A DNA stretch of 64,000 bases from Thelephora terrestris (taxonomy: Eukaryota > Basidiomycota > Agaricomycetes > Thelephorales > Thelephoraceae): positions 3,286,001-3,350,000 of the forward strand of contig WIUZ02000002.1 in assembly GCA_015956445.1 (NCBI GenBank), given 5' to 3'. Below are positions 22,606-32,971 of the stretch, one piece after another. The notes under the pieces were generated by a model that saw nothing but the letters and a program-made list of their open reading frames with translations, made no database searches and had not been told where the DNA came from. The first letter of the stretch is position 1. The number at the start of each line of letters is the position of its first letter. Both the position numbers and the translations under genes were made by a program.

Positions 22606-25600
22606 CATGTCCTCCTCGAGACCCAGTCGTCGGTCATCGTCCTCTTCTTCCTCCACAACTTTAAATCATAACTCCAAGCCCAAGTGGCGATCTCCCTACT
22701 ACAAGGACGCACGTGCCAAAACAACACTGTCGCTTGTATTCGCTGAACCCGAGGAACCCAAATCTATATCTCCAGGTACTGCGGAGAAACATATCGCGTC
22801 GATGCACGATGCAATAAACAGTGAATACACTCCGCTCTGTGTACAATGATTGCTTAATTCTGACGGGTCTCTCACAGAACCTCCGGTAGACACAGTGTCT
22901 GAACAAGTCATACCCGAGACGCGCAAGGGATCATGGTTCGGCTCTATTTCCAGGAAACGCAGACGGAACGATACAGCTCGGCCAGTGCTGGAAACCCAGA
23001 TGACCGAAGAACCACCGAACACCATTCCTGAAGTTGAGTTGACACTTCTTCCCCAAGATACAAGCAACGGAAGCCCAACCGCGAACGATGCTCCACTGGC
23101 ATCACCGCCCGCACGTAGCAACCCTGTGGAGCCGCCAATGCAGGTGCCGCCCGACGTTCCTCCCCCCTCGTGGCCTACAACGGCTCAACCACAGACTGGA
23201 TCCGGGAACGTCCAAGGTGTGCTGTCCAAACCCGCCCACCTTGACGTTCTAAGCCCAACGATATCCATCTCTTCCGTAGACGATTTCGTGCCACAACTCA
23301 AGTCTTCGCCCAATGTCTCGATCCCGGTCCCACCGCAAAATCCCGTGCCGATTACTGTTGGTGTCGGCGATTTTACTACCACCACGGGCATCACTCCTGC
23401 AACGACATCCCGGTTCACACTTCGTATTCCCTTATTGGGTAGACCCAAAGTTCCGTTGAACCAAGCCATGGCTGTTGCTCAAGCCGAGGACATTCGGAAC
23501 TTGGTCCAAGCCCAACCTGTTAACGATGATTCTGCTCCTTCGAGTACTGCCACAACCGAGGATGTTCCAAGGCCGAGTATTCCTGCTATTCCGTCCAATA
23601 CCAGTGCGTGGCAAATCGTTCCGTTGTCTCATACACCAATGTCAGCCTCCGTTAGACGTACTATCGGAACAAGTGGATCAAGCGCAGTCTGTTGGCATAA
23701 CCACTCTAGAAGATACCTCAAAAACGATCGAAGAGCTTGCCATCGAACCGAATACTCCTGAGACCGAAGAGAATCCTCAAGCTCAACATGAAGCCGCCTC
23801 TCCCCCGCCCAGTTCATGGTGGAACTACATTGGATGGAGTGGGACTCAACCCACAGAAAGCCCACAACTTCCTTCGATTTCAGTCGATGTCGCTTCCCCC
23901 ATTGGACAGACGGAACCCTCCAGCAACGAGCCACCCTCCGCTGTGCCAACAGAATCTCCGGTCTTATCGAATCCGCAATCTCCCTTAAGCCCTCTCCCGC
24001 CTCCTGCTCAAGACTCTGACGCAGATGATACCACAAAACCAGCTTCGATAGCGTCATCTGAAGCGCAGTCGTCGTCGTGGCTCACCCCCTGGAACTGGTA
24101 CTCAAGCTCAGCTGTTACACCTCCGCCACCGCGATCTCCATTACCCCCTGTTGAGGAAGAATGCGAACGAGGTCTGACAGAATCTCAGATGATTAGGGAG
24201 GCCGCTCTCGCTCGGGATAGTCAACCACCAGCTCCAGCGTCGGAGAACGTTGAAGTAATAGACATCGTAAAGGATGATAAGGCATACCCGGACGAAGTCA
24301 ATCCCATTCGAAGTACTATTGGAACTAATAGGTCGGGGTGGACGTCATTCTTTATGGCCCGGAACGTAAAGTCCATTACCGAGGATGGCGAGAAGAACTC
24401 GATTCGAAATGAACCCGAAACTGGTGAGATGGAGGTGATGGAAGTCCCTGATCCAGAAGACTTACCTTCGGATGTGACCTCCACTACAACTGTGACCCCA
24501 GCAAACCCCGCTCCCACATCTGGTGGAACCAGCACCGTGGCGACGATAATGAATCAGTTTATATCAAAATCTTCCGCACCCTCCGTCAACTCGTCATCGT
24601 CAAAGGTACCTGGATCGCCCGCTCAGCCTTTGAGGAAGGAGATAGAGAAGGAACAAGAACGTGGAGATAAGGAGCCCAAGAAGAAGGATCTCCCAGCCCC
24701 TCCATTGACCAATTCGGAGAACATCAAGAAAGAAACCGTGAAGAAAACATCCGAACGTCCTCCGTCTCCATCGCCTTCGAAACGATCAGGAACCTCCCGC
24801 CCTATATCCCCACGCAACGGCCCCCCGAACCTGGTCCTTCCCACGTGGGAGGACATCTTCCATGCTCCGCCTCGGTCCCTTTTGCCCATATCAATGATCC
24901 GCAAAGAGGATGGGAAAGAGGAGTACGCCGTGACCAAGACGATCAAAACGCTGTGGTCGATGGGTTGGGGGGTGGGTGGGATGGGGAGCGTGAAGGGAAA
25001 GGAGCGAGCTGGAACTCGAGGCGCCAGCGGGGAGGCCAGTCCTTCGGAGCTTGCAGATTTTGGAAAGGAATTACCGAGGGCTTTGAATGTGTTGGGAAAT
25101 CAAATCGACCCAGAGCTACTACAAGGAACCTGTAGAGTCGTTGTCATTGGTCTCGCCGGCTGGTCCCCGGGTGCAGTGACTAGAACAATCGCCGGCGGCG
25201 TAAGTTAATCTTTTCTATTGGTTCTTCCATCTTCGATTACTCATAAATCATCTCATATTGACCTGAACGCAGTTGCCATCCTCTAGCACAAAATTCGTAA
25301 ACATGACCTGCGACGCTTTGGAATCTTTCGAAGCAGAGCATGATCTCAAGTTTTCCAAAGTGACGAAGATCCCGCTGGAGGGTGATGGTACTATATCTCG
25401 GAAAGTGGAAAAGTGCGTTTGCCCTCTGCGCTTGCGATTGATCCGATCTCATTGTTTGCCACGACGCCCAGGGTCTATCAACACCTGCTGTCTTCTGAGG
25501 AGTGGGTCAATGATATCCACGCTGCGGATGTCATCTTTGTATCCGCTCATTCACAAGGTTGCATCGTCTCGACGCATCTTGTGGACCTATTGATCCGGGA

Positions 25601-26947
25601 TGGACATGTTATCACGTCCTCAACCGGGGACGTGGGAAAGCAGGCCGACGATAACACTAACGACGCCAAGTCTAGTCCCAAGGGAAGACAGCGGGTCTGC
25701 TGCCTGAGCTTGTGTGGGATTCATCTCGGCCCATTGAGATATCTGAAATTAAGCAGTTTTATCCAACCATACATCCAGGTTGGTGCTTTCCAACGGCCTA
25801 CTGGTTTCAGGCTTCCAGCTGATCTCGACAACGTAGTATTTCGAAAACACTGCTGCGCAGGAAATATTCCAGTTTCAGGTGTGTGTCACGTTGGCGTCAG
25901 CCAGCCAGGGTACTCAGGGTCTTTGTTTTCCTTACGTCCAGGATACAGAGAACGTGGTATCAAGGGAATATGTAAAGGCGTTGAGTAATGTCATGCGCCA
26001 CGGGGTAGGGTCACGTTTCATTCATCTACTCGATCGCGTGTGAGCTTTGTTGATGCCTCGTTTGCGCGCCTTTCTACATAGACAAAGATGGTCTACGTTG
26101 CCTCGTTGAACGATCAAATGGTGCCAATTTACTCGGGGATATTTGCCGCTGCCAATCACCCAAGAATTCTCCGAGCACTATACATCGACGGTGATGCTTA
26201 TCAGTGAGTCACGGTCGTTCCTAGCTGATGGACCTTCAACTGTCGTGTGCCCACTGTCCATCAGAGGGCTTGACATGAACGATGTTTCATGTTGAGGGCA
26301 TCCCTTGTTGCGATTCTGCGTCTATGCTTGTCCGGTATACTGATGACATCCGCGTTTGAATTGTCGAGCAGTTCATCAGATTTCCTGTCGAACCTACTGG
26401 TCCTTCTTCTACGGATCATGAACGCAGGGCTTTCGGATGGAGGTCTGCTGACTCATTTGAGTGAAGCCACCGCCGGAAGTTTAAGTGGTGTCGGCCACTC
26501 GAGCGTTTACGAGGACCCAGGCGTATTTGAGTAAGGATCCAGGCCTTGTTACATGAATCCTCTAATCGTGCTTCTAGATTGGCAGTAAAGTACCAATTCT
26601 TAGCCAATGATGGCGGGGATACCCATCATGACCTCCAAGTTGATTCGTTCAACGCCGTTCAGGAACTAAACGATTACGAGGTCGGTGGAAATTGCTGGAC
26701 TCTATGTGAGAACGACTAACGGAAAACAAACTAGATACCATGGTCGCTTCGTGACCTGATAGCCAATGAGCGCGTGGCTCACTTCTTCTCTCGGGAGTTC
26801 GTGACGCTTCGAGACGCGTTCTGCGACTGGCAGCCCAAGACCAGCATTCTCAGAGATGTCAAACGGAAACTTCAGCCGATTCAACGGCTGTCGTTGGTTG
26901 AACGGACGACTTCCCCACCCCCGCCGACCACGCTCAACAAACTATAA
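22606..26947 (+). CDS. YMC020W-like alpha/beta hydrolase-fold protein
   Basis: The start is the ATG at 22606. Confirmed exons are 22606-22775, 22878-23603, 23656-25199, and 25273 to about 25411, followed by about seven more to the stop at 26945-26947. The product is about 1200 residues. The first two thirds is disordered (Ser/Pro/Thr) with scattered short Trp motifs. The C-terminal third is the hydrolase: WEDIFHAPP, CRVVVIGLAGWSPGAVTR, the nucleophile elbow VSAHSQGC (Ser in G/A-H-S-x-G), CCLSLCGIHLGPL, then MVYVASLNDQMVPIYSG (likely acid Asp) and GVGHSSVYED (likely catalytic His). The arrangement matches the fungal family named after yeast YML020W/YMC020W, whose substrate is unknown. Later junctions such as PYIQ to YFENTAAQEIFQFQ to DTENVV close in phase. 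It appears intact. Confidence 0.8.
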
Positions 26948-27747
26948 GACCACTCTCCCTCTTCCTTGTCTACCTTGCGTCGTTGGCATTGTCTTACTTC
27001 GGTCGCTCATGTCCTGTTTTTTTTTCCAACTTGCTGTCGTTTTCCATGCTTCTGGTTAATTCCGCTCTGAGGTTTAGAGACCGGTGTTTTGTGTGAAAGT
27101 CACTCTGTACGTGTGTGCCTATCACCCTCCACACCATCCGTGCCTGCGATCGCCTTTCAAGGTCGACGCTTTACGCGCTCGCGCTCGTTTTCAACGTTTT
27201 ACCCCCATGTACACAAACACACACGATCATCTTTCACAGCTGCTTATCCGCTTTCGGGCAACACGTCCACTCTTTTTCAATTGGTTGGCCGGATATCGGG
27301 CACTCATAGAGTCCCGGTTGTAGATTTAGTACACATACACACACACATGCCCTCTCATACAAGGACGATCACGTTGCTTACCCGTTTCTTACGCATCCAC
27401 CACACAATTAGATTGGGCACTGACCGGATATATAGGGGCGCGCATCGATGGAATTCAATCCTTAGGCCCGGTCATTCCCAAGATGAGCGAGCAGTGCATC
27501 AGGGGGTTTTTCCAGGCATCAATTGATGGGAGCGTTCGTAGTTTACTTATCTTGCGCTCAGGCTCTTGAAGCGCCCCCCCTCCAGATGCAACAACCACGC
27601 GAGGGGGGGGGGGGGGGCAACTCGTTCCGGATCCGAGATATACCGACGATTTTTCACTTGAAGAGCTCCGCGACCGGGGCGTCTTGAACGCTCTCGAGTT
27701 TTGGTGAAGAAGTGCGGTTGATCGCTAGGTGCAGTCCCAAGGCCAAA
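26948..27747. other. Gap: 3' region, then a poly-G run
   Basis: The 3' side of the hydrolase gene has T-rich and CA-rich stretches (27190-27360). A run of about 16 G lies at 27603-27618 (possible assembly-sensitive site). No gene is supported. Confidence 0.4.
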
Positions 27748-27783
27748 CACTGTAGGAAAGGATTAGGTCGGTTTTCGACCAAA
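27748..27783 (+). repeat. Left terminal inverted repeat
   Basis: 36-nt end of the transposon, starting CACTGTAGGAAAGG and ending TTTTCGACCAAA. It matches the right end with six mismatches. Confidence 0.8.
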
Positions 27784-29140
27784 CTTAGGTCACTCACCTG
27801 TATTTCGACCAAATTTTGGTTGGTTTCGGGTATTTTTGATTTCTGATTACATCTGCCAAATTTGGCTCAACCAAACTTTGGTCGATTTGAGCGATTTGAA
27901 TTGCGCGTGTTACCGAAATGGCCCATTTGGGTTCGGAGTTCGGGTCCGCTTTGACCCGCTGCCCTACTTGAACGTCGGTGGGGAAATTTTTTCTAAGTCA
28001 ACGTCTCTCTTTCTTTCCCTTAATCACCACCTCCAGCAACGGGCGCCTTCGCTAATTTACGTATACTTAGATTCCTCCGCAAGGGCAGAGACAAGGGGAT
28101 GGAAGAATTACCCCCTTATCATCGGAGGAAACCGTTGGACTCACGGTATGTGTCGCCAAGTGTCAGAAGTGGCCGGTGAACAGGATTTTTGCGCCCACAA
28201 TAGGTCCTCTTTGCAAGACGATTGCGAGTCCTCCCCACTGCGCCCTCACGAGAACCTTCCACTGTGCGCTTACAACAATTCCCACCGCACCCTCACAAGG
28301 TTTCCGCATGTTCAAGAAAAATGCAAGTGTCCCCGCCCACTTCCTCATCTGCACTCACCGAAAGCAATGAAGTCGACCATCAACTGACCGCAAGATCCCC
28401 TCCCGAGACAAATCCAGGGTTTCATCTCGACCATGGCCACAGCTTCCCCGACCCAGCGCTCAGGATTTCCGTGAACGACAACGTATCCCAATGCATTCGG
28501 GGGTCCTTCCGCGCTTCGACTGGGTGGGCGGTCTGGGACGTTCGGTTTGTCATAACGCCATAGTAAGTCAGACCCGAAGTGCGCTATGTAATTTGTTGAC
28601 CGACAACGGTGCTAGATTGTGACTTTCAAGCCGAGGACAGAACTAACGTGTAAGTCCCGCACCTCTGTTCTCTCGAGGACCCGCTAACCAACACATTTTT
28701 GCTAGTACGTTGACCTCTATCGTTCTCACCCGCGGCTCCCCGTCGTCTTTGAAAATAGTGCCGGAATTTTCGAACGTTCTCCCTCCCTCCCGATCATCGT
28801 CTGCCACAACAACTGCCACAACGACCCATGTGTTCGCCAGGAGTATGGGCGCTGTGGTTAGGATACCCTCATCTCGTTACATGTATTTATCTACCTGAAC
28901 CGGGCTGAATATACATGATTACCTGTGATTGGCTGAGCAAACCTGGATCCTGTTGTACCGTACCGAGCCGGCATCAGCCCATCAACTCTGGATGACGTGG
29001 GTTTGGTCGAAAACCGACCTACACGATTAGGTCGAAGTGCACCTTTTTAGGTCGAAAATCGACCAAACCTAAGTGTGGGATAGTACGGATTTTCGACCAA
29101 ACTGTTTGGTTGATTTTCGGCCAATATTAGGTCAATATCA

Positions 29141-29176
29141 TTTGGTCGAAAAACGACCCAACGGTTTTCTACAGTG
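29141..29176 (-). repeat. Right terminal inverted repeat
   Basis: The partner of the left end. It reads CACTGTAGAAAACC inward from 29176. Confidence 0.8.
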
Positions 29177-29734
29177 AAAGAACCGATCGAGGAAGATCGA
29201 ACGAGATGAGCGAAACGATGGACCGGTTTTCCTCTCGAGCTACTCTTAACAGTCAACCGCTCGAAATCATGGGCCCATCAAAGAACTGTTTTGAATGATC
29301 GTATCCATGAGAGAGAGAGGCCCATGAACAGAGCCGTGCAGCGTCTCCTCCTCCTCCCCCCGATGCCCGGATAGAGATAAAGATGAAAGATAAAGATGTT
29401 GACGCGACGTGATGGGAACGAGAGGTCGGTAGTTCCGTGTATATATATATATATATATATATATACCCACACAAAAAGAGCTTCCGAGTCTGGTGATTCA
29501 AAGAGTGAAAGAGAAAGATAAGATATGGGCGTGAGCGCTCCGTTGGGTGCGGAAAGAGTATATACAGTGTGTGGGCTTTTTCAATAATGAATGGATAACT
29601 AGATATGATGGATCAGGTGTGCGTCTCTCGAGAGAGAGAGGGAGAGCAAAGGGTGTGTGTGTGCGGTGTGTGGGGTGCCGTTATAGCCGCGCCACGAACC
29701 GAACTCTTCTCTCTTGGGTAAGTGTGTGTGTAGA
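29177..29734. other. Spacer with TA microsatellite
   Basis: A TA repeat of about 26 nt lies at 29439-29465, with GA and TG runs near 29625-29670. It lies downstream of the aldo/keto reductase. No gene is supported. Confidence 0.5.
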
Positions 29735-31874
29735 TTATCTATACTCAGCCCCGCAATCTCCGATCGTCGCTATGAGCCTGTCCCCGTTCGAGTTTTCCAA
29801 AACGGCCTGAATGGCGGCGTTATCTTGCGCGGTTAACGCAAACCCAAACGTCTTCTTGTTATCGTCCTTGTGTTCGGCGATGCCCATCCGGACGCCTAGA
29901 AACAAGGAAAGGAAACGGGCGCGAAGATGTGTTCGGGATAGGCAAGGGGTGTGGTTGTTTGGCCACCCGAATGGATTTTTGATTGTGTGATGTGGCGGGG
30001 AAGGGAAGATGATGCGTGTATGTGAGTGTGTGTGCGGTGAGATGATGGAAAAGGTGAGGGGATGTGTGGGGTGTGTGTTTGATAGGCTTACCGATGATTA
30101 CGGCCCCTACGCCCGGTTGATCAAGGACCCATCGGGTGGCGACGTTGGCGATGCTGACCCCCCCATGGCGGTCCCCAATCGATCGCAAGACTGAGAGCAG
30201 TTCCTGAAAGAGCGACCAATCCCCCCACGCTTTCAGTATCATATCGAGATACTATGGGGATCGAAGCGGAGTGGATGTCGGAAGGGGTCAGCTGAGCCCG
30301 GAAGGAAAGGGTGGGGTCCTTGCCACACGGACGAACCTTTCGTTGGGAAGGCGTGAGAGATCCATCGTAGAGTTGCGGTTCTGGTTCTCCCAACCACGAA
30401 TCGGATAGGAACCCGCCGCACTGATTTTTCAGAACGAGAGTAAGAGTTTAATCACTGCGGGGCAAAAACGCGCGGGATCGGTGTCACGTACCAAAGTACC
30501 GTACGTGAGCAGTTTGGCGTTGTGCTTCTGGCACACGTCAGTCATCCCGTGCAACGGCCGAGTGTCGATGAGTGAGAACTACATGAGCCGAAAACGGTCA
30601 GAATGCGTCCACTCCCCCCACACACACACACACGCGAGAGGGTGGTTACGGAAAGAGGAAAAAATAGGGCGGAGGTGTGACGTAGAGGATGACATGGGAC
30701 ATGGGGAAATCGAAGCTGCTGTTCCGTGTAGGGTGTGATTATATCACCCGCGATTGCCTGCCCAGGCTGACGGGAAGAAAGGAAAAACGGGGACGATCGA
30801 AGGAAGAAGCACACCTGAACCTGATTTGAAACGATGGAATCCGGGCCTAGGGTGGTACAGATCTCGTCCATCCGGATAGCGTCGAAGTTGCACAGGCCGA
30901 GGGCTGTAATTAGACCTTCCCTTTGAAGGTCTTGGAGCAGCTGAAGCGCGACGATGTACCCATGGTCGGAATAGTCGTTCCAGTGGAACTGTATGGGGGT
31001 GTTTCAGGTAAATCGATAACGCGTGGTCTGTGTGTGTGTGTGTAGCATCATCAACGGAAAGAGACCGACCTGCAACAGGTCGACGCAATCTGATTGCATG
31101 CGATCCATCCTCTCACGTACAGCCTCCTCCACGATCGGTCGCGTCACTTCCGTGGGCCGAAAAACGCACCACTTTGTTGCACCGACGATTTTGATCGGGG
31201 ATACGACATCTTTGACAGCTCGGCCCTGGCGACGAAGTAAAGAACGATTGAAACGAACGAGAGAGTGGGGAGGGAGGGAGGAAGAGAGGGGGGACCCTGG
31301 ACGTTAACCAAAAGTGTTTTAGGCGAGGATGTAAGCGGCGTCGCTCTCACAAACATGATCTCGGCGCTCCCGTAATGATCAGCTAAGGGGAAAAAAATGC
31401 AGCCCAAGAAAGAGATATTGTGAGCGCTTGAGCGTGTGTGTCTTGTGCCTGAGCAACCCGAAACCGCGGATCGTACTCACCCTGGGTCACATTCGTGTGT
31501 GTGGGGGGAGAGGGAGGGAGATTAGGAGGTGGGGGGAAACACGGGTCAAGACCGAGCACGGCGTTTGGAACACGCACCATATCTACAGATCGCGGTTTAC
31601 AGCACGTCACACTGAAGGGCGGGAAGCAAGACGTACCGAAAGCTGTGTAACCGTTTTCGGCGTGACCGGCGATGGCCCTGCGGACCTTTGCTGCGGGTGC
31701 CGAACCCCAGGCGACGCTCGAAAGCTGCCATAAACTTTTGGTCCGGGAGTGTGTGTCATTATAAGCAAGATCGTGAAGTCCCGATGGATCGGGCCGCACT
31801 CACCCAGTGAAGATGCGTGGGCAGGTCAGTGGACCCAATTCAAACGTTTCGATTTCTTGCTGGTGATCAGTCAT
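29735..31874 (-). CDS. Aldo/keto reductase with candidate 5-nt and 1-nt micro-exons
   Basis: The model has 31804-31874, 31637-31734, 31578-31582, 31481, 31351-31382, 31070-31225, 30815-30988, 30492-30578, 30337-30420, 30092-30251 and 29735-29895: 1029 nt, 342 residues, all junctions in phase. Family motifs are FTGLWQLSSVAWG at the N-terminus, FDMADHYGSAE (tetrad Asp and Tyr), IVGATKW (tetrad Lys), LLQFHWNDYSDHG (tetrad His), GLCNFD, SNQVQFSLIDTRP and VATRWVLDQPGVGAVIIG (NADPH-binding part). The enzyme should reduce carbonyl groups using NADPH in the cytosol; its substrate is unknown. The Asp-Met of FDMADHYG appear only if exons of 5 and 1 nt are used. Without them the two flanking exons still join in frame, but the catalytic Asp is lost. 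Introns are TG/CA- and GA-rich. Confidence 0.85.
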
Positions 31875-32208
31875 GTGGGGGAGGAGGAAAGGTGAAAGAA
31901 AGAAGGGTGTGAGATGGGGGAGAGCTTATAACTTTTTTCGTGTGAGAGGGGGGATGATCAAAGTCAAAACGGAGCTTCCGTCGTTGAAGTGGGGTGGAAA
32001 CGGACCAGGGGGGAGGGATAGCCACGGGAATTCAGGAAGTGACCGGCTGCTGAGAAGATTCGTGGAAAGTGCCAGGTCCCCCCCCCCTCGTCAGGGGTTT
32101 ATTGCACTGGAAGAGACTAGCGTGCACGGTATATAAACAGATGACCATGGCCCGACCTCCTCTCCCCCTCCTCACACACACTCGTACTCCCCACTTCGCT
32201 CAAACGAG
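31875..32208 (+). promoter_or_regulatory. Region between divergent genes, with TATA box
   Basis: Lies between the aldo/keto reductase (minus) and the orphan gene at 32209 (plus). TATATAAA at 32130-32137 is about 72 nt before the plus-strand ATG and is a good TATA box for it. The rest is G-rich with a run of C at 32078-32088. Confidence 0.5.
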
Positions 32209-32971
32209 ATGCCCGCCCTCGACATCCACCACCAAAAGTCCAACGAACCTTCCTTCGAGCATGTGTACGCACACAGATCAACCGCCGCGATCGACCTCGT
32301 TCTGACGTTTTGTTCTGCAGCAATCTCATGGTTGACACTTTCCTGGCCAACGCCGACCCTGAAGAGTACGGATCGTTTTCCCACTTTCAACCCATACACT
32401 TCTCCCCCATCCTCACCCTCCTTTGGTTCTCCACGCTAGGCTAAGAGGGATAGTCCGAAACCTGCTAGCTTCATCACCTCCCAGCGTCTCCGCCAGGTTG
32501 GCCACCATCGCGCGTACCCGTTTGAAACACAAACTCTCAGCACGCGGATCAACCGCGATTCCAGCCTCGTCCTCCCCGCTCTTCCTCACCTCCAAAGACG
32601 GCTCCTCGCCACGACCGGCCGATCCCTTCTACCACACCCTTCGGGCCGCCCGATCGATGTACGGCGTCGGTCTCGGGTTTATGGCTCTCCGACATCTCAC
32701 GCCCGCCATGCAGCAGACGATAGGGCTCCGATGGGAAGATGACGATGAGATGGCGGATTCGCTCGCGATACTGGATGCGGATATGACGCAGGCGATACAG
32801 AGCGGCAAGGAAGAACTTTTGCGAGAAAAGGGGGCCAGCGTCAATGAGGCGAGGGCGGTCGTGAAGGAGTTGCGTTTGCGGTTATCGGAGGCTTTGGCGA
32901 GCGTCAGGTCGTGGGGAGGCGAGTTCCCGTTTGAAAGGACCCAAGCAAGCTTAGAACACTGGAAACTCTAA
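32209..32971 (+). CDS. Orphan protein of 210 residues
   Basis: Three exons fit in phase: 32209-32264, 32321-32365 and 32440-32971, giving 633 nt. The first intron is 56 nt, the second 74 nt with a weak GTACGG donor. Sequence in order: MPALDIHHQKSNEPSFEHV, then DTFLANADPEELRGIVRNLL, a basic stretch (RTRLKHKLSARG), a conserved-looking block RAARSMYGVGLGFMALRHL, and two helices (DSLAILDADMTQAIQSGKEE and ARAVVKELRLRLSEAL), ending HWKL. There is no signal peptide or membrane helix. A TATA box lies upstream. I do not recognise the family and assign no function. Codon structure and phase make it a credible gene. Confidence 0.6.

Larger units (their letters stand above)
27748..29176. mobile_element. 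Non-autonomous DNA transposon (large MITE-like), 1.43 kb
   Basis: Both ends begin CACTGTAG when read inward. The outer 36 nt (27748-27783 and the reverse of 29141-29176) agree at 30 of 36 positions. Inside each end sits the near-palindrome GGTCG-N5-CGACC, which occurs four times as GGTCGGTTTTCGACC (27766), GGTCGAAAACCGACC (29005), GGTCGAAAATCGACC (29050) and GGTCGAAAAACGACC (29144). Several half copies (TTTCGACCAAA) also occur. Such subterminal repeats usually bind transposase. The interior has no transposase. It holds short frames with intron-like gaps, perhaps captured host DNA. I see no convincing target-site duplication: flanks are GGCCAAA and AAAGAAC. The superfamily is not assigned. Confidence 0.75.

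Noticed and set aside
27748-29176. Assignment of the inverted-end element to the CACTA or hAT superfamily
   Set aside because: Ends read CACTG, not CACTA, and no 3- or 8-nt target duplication is seen. There is no transposase to classify.
31383-31636. Single 254-nt intron in the aldo/keto reductase instead of micro-exons
   Set aside because: It closes in phase but deletes Asp-Met of the catalytic FDMADHYG motif and would be far longer than the other introns in the front half of the gene. Kept only as the alternative.
32366-32439. Frameshift in the orphan gene at 32209
   Set aside because: A 74-nt intron with GT-AG ends restores the frame exactly, so no lesion is needed.
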